Shown here: in pieces, positions 44,549 through 52,663 of the stretch
Position numbering within the stretch: the first letter of the stretch is position 1
How the letters are laid out: every line of letters starts with the position of its first letter
NCBI RefSeq assembly: GCF_029844725.1
Contig: NZ_JAOCKJ010000006.1
Location: 186,001 to 250,000, forward strand
DNA length: 64,000 bases
Source: Pantoea sp. GD03673
GTDB lineage: Bacteria > Pseudomonadota > Gammaproteobacteria > Enterobacterales > Enterobacteriaceae
Reading direction: 5' to 3'
Notes under the pieces: generated by a model
What the model was told of the DNA's origin: nothing
The model's input: the letters and a program-made list of their open reading frames with translations, nothing else
Databases searched by the model: none
Position numbers and translations under genes: made by a program

Positions 44549-45859
44549 TTATGGGTTAGCAGGGCGCTGGCGACGTTCGGCAATCAGCATTACCAGGAAA
44601 ACGGCACCAATCAGGTCAAAGAAGCCCATCGCCACAAACAGCGGATTAAAGCCGATGGTATCGGCGGTCACACCGATAATCAGCGAGAAGATAAAGCTGG
44701 CAATCCAGGCGCAGGAGCCGCGCATGCCGTTAACCGTGGCCATCTGGCGACGATCAAACCGTTCCACCACCAGTGCGCTAAGCATGCAGGAGATCACCTG
44801 ATGGCCGAAGCCGCCGACGGAGATCAGGGCAATGGCCAGCCAGGGATCTTTCACCAGCGTCATCAGTGCCAGCGACACCATCAGCAGTGCGCCGGTCACC
44901 GAGCTGGCGACAATCGAGTTGACGCGGGTCATGCCAAACCAGCGCACATAGATTCGGGTCAGATAGCCACTGGCGACGCTGCCGAGGTCGGCGGCCAGAA
45001 ACGGCAGCCAGGCGAACATCACGATCTGCTTAAGATCCATGCCGCGCTCATTGGCAAGATAGAGCGGCACCCAGAAGCTCAGCACCGCCCAGGCCGGTTC
45101 AGCCAGAAAGGCCGGAATGGCGATGCCGTAGAATTTCTTCTCTTTACCAATCACTTTCAGCGCGGCGAAGAACGGCAGCTTTTCACCCATCACCTCGTTG
45201 TCCTGATTAATAAAGGCACGCTCCTGATCAGAGAGACGGGGATGGCTCTGAGGCGAGTGATAGCCCCACCACCAGAGTCCCACCCACAGCAGGCCCAGCC
45301 CGCCGGTCAGCAGAAATGCGCCCTGCCAGCCAAAGGTAATGTGCGCAACATAGATAATCGGGGGGGCCAGCATCGCACCAACCGAAAAGCCGACGCCCGC
45401 CCAGCCCGCCGCCACCGGACGCTCCTTTTTCGGGAACCAGTCGCCGATCGCTTTGGCGTTTGCGGGCGTGGCCGCCGCTTCTGACGCGCCCATCACAAAA
45501 CGCAGCAGCGCCAGGTGCAGCCAGCTTCCCGCTCCGGCGTGCAGCAGACAAGTCACTGACCAGATCAGCGCGCAGATCAGGAACCCCATCTTCAGTCCGA
45601 TCACATCGATCAGCCAGCCGCAGAGTGGCTGAAACAGGGTATAGGCGAGCTGAAACGCCGCGACGACCCAGGAGTACTGCTCGGTGGTCATGTTCAGGCT
45701 GGTTTTCAGTTCCGGTGCCAGAATGCCGAGGGAGTTGCGGGTGATGTAGTTAACGGTTACACCCAGCAGAAACATTCCCAGCATCCACCAGCGTAAATGT
45801 TTAATCACGCGCACCGTGCGGGATGCACTGATGGGTTTGGTTGTTGATTCGAGGCTCAT
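44549..45859 (-). CDS. MFS transporter of the anion:cation symporter type
   Basis: A 436-aa transporter with twelve predicted helices. The N-terminal NYITRNSLGILAPELKTSLNMTTEQYSWVVAAFQLAYTL and RFVMGASEAAATPANAKAIGDWFPKKERP match the ACS group (ExuT-, GudP-like), which moves hexuronates and other organic anions. Its coupling to a GH31 enzyme suggests an acidic or neutral disaccharide substrate. ATG 45859 has AGGAGT upstream. It is the first gene of the pair and diverges from a LacI-family regulator. Confidence 0.85.
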   Translation of the reverse strand: MSLESTTKPISASRTVRVIKHLRWWMLGMFLLGVTVNYITRNSLGILAPELKTSLNMTTEQYSWVVAAFQLAYTLFQPLCGWLIDVIGLKMGFLICALIWSVTCLLHAGAGSWLHLALLRFVMGASEAAATPANAKAIGDWFPKKERPVAAGWAGVGFSVGAMLAPPIIYVAHITFGWQGAFLLTGGLGLLWVGLWWWGYHSPQSHPRLSDQERAFINQDNEVMGEKLPFFAALKVIGKEKKFYGIAIPAFLAEPAWAVLSFWVPLYLANERGMDLKQIVMFAWLPFLAADLGSVASGYLTRIYVRWFGMTRVNSIVASSVTGALLMVSLALMTLVKDPWLAIALISVGGFGHQVISCMLSALVVERFDRRQMATVNGMRGSCAWIASFIFSLIIGVTADTIGFNPLFVAMGFFDLIGAVFLVMLIAERRQRPANP

Positions 45860-45932
45860 TGTGCCACTCCTGATTGCCATTGATGACGCACACCGCCTGC
45901 TGGCGTACCGCGTGTCCTTTTATCGAACTTAG

Positions 45933-46057
45933 AAAAGTGCGAAACGTGGGTACAGACACTTTTTTGCAACATTTTTCATGGCAGGCTGATGACCTGCAGG
46001 AAAGGGCACGGAAATGCTGATATGACGCGATTCAGCAGACCATGAAAAAGTTTTCAT
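45933..46057. promoter_or_regulatory. candidate LacI-family operators
   Basis: The 16-bp dyad ATGAAAAAGTTTTCAT (46042-46057) has 7-bp perfect arms and lies 25 bases before the lacI-type start. A half-site TTTTTCATGG recurs at 45972-45981. AAAAGTG (45933-45939) and CACTTTT (45957-45963) form another inverted pair near the MFS promoter. Together they suggest auto- and divergent repression. Confidence 0.5.
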
Positions 46058-46082
46058 CAGCAGATTTGAAGGCGATCACAGA

Positions 46083-47147
46083 ATGAAACAAAGGCTGAAA
46101 ATCGGTGAAATTGCGGCGCTGAGCGGGGTCTCGATCAGCACGGTGTCGCGGGTGCTGGCGGGGAAAGCCAATACCCGGCCCGCAACGCGTGACAAAGTGC
46201 TGGCTGTGGCACAGCAGCAGGGCGTGCTGGATAACCTGCACAGCGGTCGCCTGCTGCTGAATAACCTGATGGTCTTTGCCCCGCCGCGTGCCTTCGACGT
46301 GCGCAGTGACATTTTTTACTACAAGGTGATTCAGGGCATCAGCCAGGCGGTGGAACCGCATGAGGTGCGGCTGCGCTACTGTCCGCTGGAAGAGGTGGAG
46401 AGCAATGCCGCGCTGTTTATCGATAAGATGCAGCAGACCGAAGCCGCCCTGCTGATTGGCATTGATGATGAGCATATTCACCAGCTGGCGGCGGAGATGA
46501 ACAAACCCTGCGTGCTGATCAACGCCCGCGATCGCCGGATGCGCCTGCCTTCAGTCTCGCCGCATCATCAGCTGATTGGTGAATTCTCCGCACGCTATCT
46601 GTTTGAGCAGGGACACCGGCAGATCCTGTCGCTGCACTGCCTGCGCCGCTACACCATGGAGCAGCGGCTACAGGGCGTGCGCGACGCCTGGCATGCCATG
46701 AATTTGCGCTTCGACAGCCGCCAGCATCTGCTGACCCTGAACAGTTTCAGCAGCAATGAGGCGGCAGAGCGGCTGGGTGAATACCTGCGCCACTGCCCTG
46801 ATGCGCTGCGCCCGACCGCGATTCTCGCCAGCGGTGATTACATCGCGGCAGGGGCTGTCACCGCACTGGAGCAGGCCGGACTGCGGGTGCCGCAGGATAT
46901 GTCGGTAATGAGCATGGATGGCTTTAACCTTGCCGCTATCCACGATATTCCGCTGACCTCGGTGCAGGTGCCGCGTGATGAGCTGGGTGCCGCGGCAGTG
47001 AAAATGTTGCAGGAGATGCGGCTGAATCCCGGCACACCCACCGGCAGCCTGCTGCTGAATGGCAGGCTGGTGGTGCGCGAATCGGTGCGCCGCATTCGCG
47101 ATAATCTCAGCCATGCGCCGGTTCAGCAGCATGGCCTCTATGATTAA
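46083..47147 (+). CDS. LacI-family transcriptional regulator
   Basis: A 354-aa repressor with the N-terminal LacI HTH (about 5-50: IGEIAALSGVSISTVSRVLAGKAN) and a periplasmic-binding-like sensor domain (about 60-340) including ILASGDYIAAGAVTALEQAGLRVPQDMSVMSMDGF and DIPLTSVQVPRDELG. It diverges from the MFS/GH31 operon and most likely represses it until the imported glycoside or its product binds. Ends 11 bases before the end of the convergent 949-aa GGDEF-EAL gene. Confidence 0.92.
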   Translation: MKQRLKIGEIAALSGVSISTVSRVLAGKANTRPATRDKVLAVAQQQGVLDNLHSGRLLLNNLMVFAPPRAFDVRSDIFYYKVIQGISQAVEPHEVRLRYCPLEEVESNAALFIDKMQQTEAALLIGIDDEHIHQLAAEMNKPCVLINARDRRMRLPSVSPHHQLIGEFSARYLFEQGHRQILSLHCLRRYTMEQRLQGVRDAWHAMNLRFDSRQHLLTLNSFSSNEAAERLGEYLRHCPDALRPTAILASGDYIAAGAVTALEQAGLRVPQDMSVMSMDGFNLAAIHDIPLTSVQVPRDELGAAAVKMLQEMRLNPGTPTGSLLLNGRLVVRESVRRIRDNLSHAPVQQHGLYD

Positions 47148-47158
47148 CCGGGCGCGGG

Positions 47159-50008
47159 TTAGCCCAGCGTTTTCAGCCGCAGTTCCGACGGCTGAGGTCG
47201 TCCGAACAGGAAGCCCTGGAACAGCGTACAGCCCTCATCGCGCAGCTTCGTAAACTGCTCATCGCTCTCCACGCCTTCGGCGGTTATCTGGATATCGAGG
47301 CTGCGGCTCATGCCGGTGATGGCGCGGATAATCGCCAGCGCCTCGCGGCTGTCGCCCATATCGTTGATAAACGATTTGTCGATTTTGATTTTGTCGAACG
47401 GGAACGATCGCAGATAGCTCAGGGATGAATAACCGGTGCCGAAATCATCCAGCGCAATCTGTACGCCCAGCGCCTTGAGATTCTGCAGGGTACGGATATT
47501 CCCCAGTGAGTCATCCAGCAGCACCGATTCGGTGATCTCAACTTCCAGCCGCGCCGGATCGAGACCCGACTCCTTCAGCGCCCCTTCAACCACCTGCACC
47601 AGCGAGCTGTTTTTAAACTGCAGCGGTGAGAGGTTGACCGAGACCGACTGCTGCCCTTCCCAGCTCGCCGCTTCACGACAGGCTTCATAGAGCGCAAACG
47701 CCCCCAGCATATGAATCAGGCCGGTCTCTTCCGCAATCGGAATGAAGTCGTTGGGCATAATCAGCCCGCGGATCGGATGATGCCAGCGCATCAGCGCCTC
47801 ATAGCCAATGATCGTGCGATGATCGCCATTGGTAATGGGCTGATAGTAGAGGCGCAAATGCCCGCCGCTAATCGCATCGCGCAGATCGTTTTCAATCAGG
47901 CGTCGGCTGCGCGCCACATCGTCCATCGCAAGTGTAAAGTGCTCATAGCGGTTACGGCCGTTGCGTTTGGCTTCATACAGCGCCATGTCCGCACAGCGCA
48001 GCAGCTGCTCCGGCGTGTTCGTGATGGTGGTGCTGAGCGCAATGCCGACACTGAGCCCGACCGACAGGTTATGTCCTTCGACGTTGACCGGCGGCCGAAT
48101 CGCCTCGATCAGACGCTGTGCCACAATACTCGCCTCTTCATTACCGGCCACCGCCGGCAGCACGATAGCGAACTCATCGCCGCCGATACGCGCCAGCGTA
48201 TCCTGATCACGCAGCGTGTTACGCAGACGTTTCGCCACGCTGCGCAGCAGCTCGTCGCCAATCTGGTGGCCCAGCGCATCGTTCACATTTTTGAAGTTAT
48301 CAAGATCAAGGCAGAGCGCGGCGGTCTGGCGCTGCGTCTGATTCGCGGTGCGTAAGGCTTCACTCAGACGCTGGCGGAACAGAATGCGGTTAGGCAGGCT
48401 GGTCAGGTTGTCGTGGTGCGCCATATGGTGAATACGGGCATCGGCGGCGCGCTGGTCGGTCACATCTTCCACCAGCAGCATCAGGTAGTTGCGGCGTGCA
48501 TCCTGCCCGTTAATCGCGGTCGCACGGGTATGGAGAATGCGTTCGCCGCTGGCGGTCATCAGTAACTGCTCACGCTCATGCATGCCCTCACTGCGCAAGG
48601 CAACATCTGCCAGATTGTTAAAGTAATCGCTGAGTTCAGGCGACATACATTCGTGCGGGCGTTTGTTGACGATCAGTGATTTTGACAGGCCAAAAAGCTG
48701 CTGGGTGCGGTCGTTAACCAGCAGGATTTCGCGGGTGATCGCATCTTCCACAATCACGCAGGAGGGAATGTTGGCAATGATATTGTCCAGGAATCGGGAG
48801 AGCGCGGTTTTCTGCGCACTCTGGGCTTCGGCCAGATCCCGGGCGCGCAGAATCTGCTGCTCCTGCTCACGGCCTTCCGTGCGGTCGCGGGTGATCTTGG
48901 CGAAACCGATCAACCTGCCGTCATCATCATGGATCGCGTCAATGACCACATGCGCCCAGAACGCGCTGCCATCTTTGCGGTAACGCCAGCCCTCATCTTC
49001 AAAACGGCCGGTTTTAAGCGCAATACCGAGGTTCGCTTCAGGCGTGCGGTTCAGCCGCTCCTGAGCGCTGTAAAACAGCGAAAAGTGCTGACCCACCACT
49101 TCGTCTGCTTTGTAGCCTTTGGCGCGCTGAGCACCGGCATTCCAGTTCACCACCACGCCATCAATATCGAGCATGTAGATGGCGTAATCCGTGACGCCCT
49201 CCACCAGCAGGCGAAAACGCTGCTCCTGTTCCCGCTGCTCGCTGCGGATGCGCTGCTGTTCGGTGCAGTCACGGGTGATTTTTGCGTAGCCCAGCAGCTT
49301 ACCCTGATCGTCACGGATCGTGTCGATCACCACATGCGCCCAGAACGCGCTGCCATCTTTGCGGTAGCGCCAGCCTTCATCTTCGAAACGGCCGGTGCGA
49401 TACGCAATTTGCAGGTTCTGGCTGGGGATATGATTGCGTCGATCCTGCGCGCTGTAGAAACGGGAAAAATGCTGGCCGACAATCTCTTCCGCCACATAGC
49501 CTTTGGCCCGCTGTGCGCCGGCATTCCAGTTCACGACGTTACCGTCCTGATCAAGCATATAAATGGCGTAATCGGTGACGCCCTCGACCAGCAGGCGGAA
49601 GCGCATCTCCTGCTCCCGCTCTTTGCGCTGCTGCTCCTGCTGCCGGGTGCAGTCGCGGCAGACCGAAGCAAATCCAATCAGCTGAGCTCTCTCGTCGCGG
49701 ATCGGGTAGATGACCACGTGGGCCCAGAAGGCGCTGCCATCTTTGCGACAGCGCCAGCCTTCATTTTCGTAACGTCCGTTAGTGACAGCGATATCAAGCT
49801 CGCGCTGCGGCTGCCCCCGACGGCGATCTTCTTCGTTATAAAACAGGGCGGTGTGCTGTCCAATAATTTCGTCTGGCCTGTAACCAAGGACGTGTACCCC
49901 ACCGCCGTTCCAGCTGGCGACCGTTCCGTCCGGTTTAAGCATGGTGATCGCGTAGTCGATCACGCTTTGTACCAGCATGCGATACATGACATCAGAGTTA
50001 TTATCCAT
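47159..50008 (-). CDS. PAS-PAS-PAS-PAS-GGDEF-EAL c-di-GMP protein
   Basis: A soluble 949-aa protein. Three near-identical PAS-PAC domains (about 8-125, 136-253, 264-381) each hold VTDYAIYML, NWNAGAQRAKGY and FEDEGWRYRKDGSAFWAHVVID or close variants. A divergent fourth PAS (about 405-525) follows, then GGDEF (about 540-695, IGGDEF intact) and EAL (about 710-945) with EALMRW, DDFGTGYSS, KIDKSF and AEGVES. Both catalytic domains look competent. The first three PAS copies repeat with a 384-bp period in DNA. No membrane segment is present. Net activity cannot be predicted. It is transcribed alone, convergent with the LacI gene. Confidence 0.92.
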   Translation of the reverse strand: MDNNSDVMYRMLVQSVIDYAITMLKPDGTVASWNGGGVHVLGYRPDEIIGQHTALFYNEEDRRRGQPQRELDIAVTNGRYENEGWRCRKDGSAFWAHVVIYPIRDERAQLIGFASVCRDCTRQQEQQRKEREQEMRFRLLVEGVTDYAIYMLDQDGNVVNWNAGAQRAKGYVAEEIVGQHFSRFYSAQDRRNHIPSQNLQIAYRTGRFEDEGWRYRKDGSAFWAHVVIDTIRDDQGKLLGYAKITRDCTEQQRIRSEQREQEQRFRLLVEGVTDYAIYMLDIDGVVVNWNAGAQRAKGYKADEVVGQHFSLFYSAQERLNRTPEANLGIALKTGRFEDEGWRYRKDGSAFWAHVVIDAIHDDDGRLIGFAKITRDRTEGREQEQQILRARDLAEAQSAQKTALSRFLDNIIANIPSCVIVEDAITREILLVNDRTQQLFGLSKSLIVNKRPHECMSPELSDYFNNLADVALRSEGMHEREQLLMTASGERILHTRATAINGQDARRNYLMLLVEDVTDQRAADARIHHMAHHDNLTSLPNRILFRQRLSEALRTANQTQRQTAALCLDLDNFKNVNDALGHQIGDELLRSVAKRLRNTLRDQDTLARIGGDEFAIVLPAVAGNEEASIVAQRLIEAIRPPVNVEGHNLSVGLSVGIALSTTITNTPEQLLRCADMALYEAKRNGRNRYEHFTLAMDDVARSRRLIENDLRDAISGGHLRLYYQPITNGDHRTIIGYEALMRWHHPIRGLIMPNDFIPIAEETGLIHMLGAFALYEACREAASWEGQQSVSVNLSPLQFKNSSLVQVVEGALKESGLDPARLEVEITESVLLDDSLGNIRTLQNLKALGVQIALDDFGTGYSSLSYLRSFPFDKIKIDKSFINDMGDSREALAIIRAITGMSRSLDIQITAEGVESDEQFTKLRDEGCTLFQGFLFGRPQPSELRLKTLG

Positions 50009-50232
50009 TGTTATTTGCCTGCTGCTCGGTAGCCCGGTAATGGCTTAGGAATGTTCTTAATCGCGAGCCGAGACTAAAGCGGAAAAGGTCTGCAAAGACA
50101 AGCGTACTAAGAAGAATAACTAATCTTAACAGGGGATATATCGGCAGCGGCGAGCAAATGTTCAATGGTGTGATGATCGGGATAAGCGCATGAGGTCACG
50201 CTTTGAGGCAGGGTTAACCGCAGATCAGGTGA

Positions 50233-50255
50233 AAGCGCGAGGCAGGCCCGCGCTT
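50233..50255 (-). terminator. hairpin downstream of the cupin gene
   Basis: AAGCGCG (50233-50239) and CGCGCTT (50249-50255) pair around 9 bases, with TTTC following on the minus strand. It is 26 bases past the cupin stop. Confidence 0.45.
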
Positions 50256-50280
50256 AATGATTCCGCGACAGAAACGGCGT

Positions 50281-50892
50281 TTACAGGTCCATCTGTTGCT
50301 GTAAATGCATTGCGGCAATCGGCTGCCAGATCTCGGTTAACGCGCCCTCTTTGCCGGTAAACGGATCCTGCGTCGGCAAGGGCACGTTTTTCACCTGCTC
50401 CTGCGCCATTTTCAGCTTCGCGGGTTCGTCGCGCAGCGTCTCGGGCGACATGCCGCGTGGATAGGCACCGACGACCATAAAATCTTCGCTGGCGCTGACC
50501 TGACGATGGCCGACGCCCGCCGGGATCAGCACCGCATCACCGGCACGCAGGGTGACCATCCGGCCACTGTCACCGCCAAACAGCACTTCCGCCCAGCCTT
50601 CCGCAACCCCGAGCAGCTCATGGGTGTTGGGATGATAGTGGGTGTAGGGGAAAATCGGATAACGCCAGGCGGGTGGCCATCCGTTTTCGTCGAAGGTTTT
50701 CTCAAACCACGTTGCGATCTCCTCCTCTTCCGGCACCACACGCGGCCAGATTATCAGAGGTAATGGGTTATTGGGCACGCCGCCTGACGGAATGGCGAGC
50801 ATCAGATGCTGAGGATTATCAGAGGCCCCGGCCGCGAAGGTGCCCGCAGCAAAGGACATCATTAATAACAGACTGGAGGATGAGGCACGCAT
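50281..50892 (-). CDS. exported cupin-domain protein
   Basis: A 203-aa protein with a signal peptide (SSSLLLMMSFAAGTFAAGA, cleavage near residue 20) and a single cupin fold. Cupin motif 1 HYHPNTHELLGVAEG gives the HxH...E metal ligands, and motif 2 GDAVLIPAGVGHRQ the final His. The region around WYFEK-like residues (ATWFEKTFDENGWPPAWRYPIFPY) resembles the YjlB-type cupins, which are normally cytoplasmic. An exported version is less usual. Its reaction is unknown. ATG 50892 follows GGAGA; the longer frame is unconserved. Confidence 0.75.
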   Translation of the reverse strand: MRASSSSLLLMMSFAAGTFAAGASDNPQHLMLAIPSGGVPNNPLPLIIWPRVVPEEEEIATWFEKTFDENGWPPAWRYPIFPYTHYHPNTHELLGVAEGWAEVLFGGDSGRMVTLRAGDAVLIPAGVGHRQVSASEDFMVVGAYPRGMSPETLRDEPAKLKMAQEQVKNVPLPTQDPFTGKEGALTEIWQPIAAMHLQQQMDL

Positions 50893-51159
50893 ACAGGTTC
50901 TCCGGTTTTTTTCTAAGTGTGGCAAACCCGCAGCACAATGCAATGTGCGCCGGACGACACAATTAAGATAATTAACTGATATTGCTGACTAAAGCCAAAT
51001 GTGTCGTTAACAATAGGGCGAGCGTGTGCCTGTACGGCGACGGGTAGCGGTTCTTACTGCGGCAAAGTGTTGCAAAATGTCAGGCGCTGGCGCGAAAAAG
51101 GGAAGTGGCTTTTAGGGTGTCTGCTCCTTCACCCGGAGCAACCGGGTCGCGGCGTGGGT

Positions 51160-52563
51160 TTAATCCGCCAGCGGTTCCGCTATCAACTGACCCAGCGTCG
51201 CGATTGCCGCCTCGGCCCGGCTATCCCACGGCCAGGCGGTATTCAGTCTGAAGCAGTGACAGAACTGCTCCCCAGCCGAAAATAACTGCCCCGGTGCAAT
51301 ACTGATGCCCTGCGCCAGTGCCCGCTGGTAGAGCCGGGTCGTGTTGATGCTGTCCGGCAACGTCACCCAGAGAAAATACCCCCCGCCCGCCTCGCTGACC
51401 GTGGCCTGGGGCGGCAGCACCTTCAGCAGTGCCTGACGCACCATCTGCTGTCGCGTTGCCAGTATCTGTCGCAGCCGTTTCAGATGGGTGTCGTAACGCC
51501 GCGTGGCAAGAAAATCAGCCAGCGCCAGCTGCATCGGTGCGCTGGTCGAAAGCGTGCTCATCAGCTGCAGCCGCTGAATGCGCTGCGCATGTTGCCCCGC
51601 CGCCACCCAGCCGACGCGAAATCCCGCCACCAGCGACTTGGAAAACGAGCCACAGTGCAGCACGTTTCCCTGGCGATCCCAGGCCTTCGCAGGCAGCGGT
51701 GCAGCCTCCCCCGCCCCGAGTTCCGCGTAGACATCATCTTCAATCATCGGCACCTGATAACGCGACAGCAGCGCCACCAGCTGCTGTTTGCGCTCCGGCG
51801 TTAGCGTCACACTCAGCGGATTCTGCAACGTCGTCATTAGCCAGCAGGCTTTGACCGGCCAGCGTTGCAGTGTCTCCTCCAGCTGGACGAGATCGATGCC
51901 CTGCTTCGCATCGACCGGGATGGCCAGCGCCTTAAGCCTGAGCCGCTCAATCGCCTGCAGTGCGCCATAAAATATCGGTTGCTCAATGACCACATAGTCA
52001 CCCGGCCCGGTCAGCGATTGCAGACTGAGGTTCAGTGCCTCCAGCGCCCCGCTGGTGATAACAATTTCATCCGGCGACAGGGTGATGCCCTGACGCGCAT
52101 AGCGCTGCGCCAGCAGCTGTCGCAGCGTGGCGTTGCCGGGCGGCAGATTGTGCAGCGCATCGGTTGGGGTCAGATGGTGGGAGACGTTCGCCAGCGAGCG
52201 CATCAGCTGGCGCTGCGGAAAAAGTGCAGGATCAGGAAACGCGGAGCCAAACGGCACGATGGCCGGATCGCGCGTTGCCTGCAGCACATCAAACACAAAG
52301 TCGTTGATGTCGACCTGTTCGCTGATCGCCACCCTCAGCGGTGCGGGTGCCAGGGCACGCGGTGCCACGTAGTAACCCGACTGAGGGCGCGAGACGATCC
52401 AGCCCTGACTCTCCAGCAATTCATAGGCATGCAGTACCGTCATCAGGCTGACACCCTGCTGCGCCACCTGCTGACGCAGTGACGGTAAACGGGTGCCGGG
52501 CAGCCAGATACCGGCCTCTATCTGCTGCTGAATCTCATCCATCAATCGCTGGTATTTCGCCAC
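51160..52563 (-). CDS. ydcR: MocR-type regulator YdcR
   Basis: A 467-aa fusion of a GntR winged helix (about 1-75: GIWLPGTRLPSLRQQVAQQGVSLMTVLHAYELLESQGW) and a fold-type I aminotransferase domain (about 110-460) with the PLP lysine in HCGSFSKSLVAGFRVGW. It matches E. coli YdcR along its length. MocR proteins sense PLP or amino-compounds and control vitamin B6 or amino acid genes; the YdcR target is not established. The start is GTG at 52563 with GGAGAGG upstream. No partner gene is beside it. Confidence 0.92.
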   Translation of the reverse strand: MAKYQRLMDEIQQQIEAGIWLPGTRLPSLRQQVAQQGVSLMTVLHAYELLESQGWIVSRPQSGYYVAPRALAPAPLRVAISEQVDINDFVFDVLQATRDPAIVPFGSAFPDPALFPQRQLMRSLANVSHHLTPTDALHNLPPGNATLRQLLAQRYARQGITLSPDEIVITSGALEALNLSLQSLTGPGDYVVIEQPIFYGALQAIERLRLKALAIPVDAKQGIDLVQLEETLQRWPVKACWLMTTLQNPLSVTLTPERKQQLVALLSRYQVPMIEDDVYAELGAGEAAPLPAKAWDRQGNVLHCGSFSKSLVAGFRVGWVAAGQHAQRIQRLQLMSTLSTSAPMQLALADFLATRRYDTHLKRLRQILATRQQMVRQALLKVLPPQATVSEAGGGYFLWVTLPDSINTTRLYQRALAQGISIAPGQLFSAGEQFCHCFRLNTAWPWDSRAEAAIATLGQLIAEPLAD

Positions 52564-52663
52564 GGCTCGCCTCTCCCTGATTAACCGCGAGACTTTACCA
52601 CGCACGGCGAACAAAGACAGGCTCGCGCATCGCCTCCGGTTACGCGGACTCAGCGCTGGCGCG

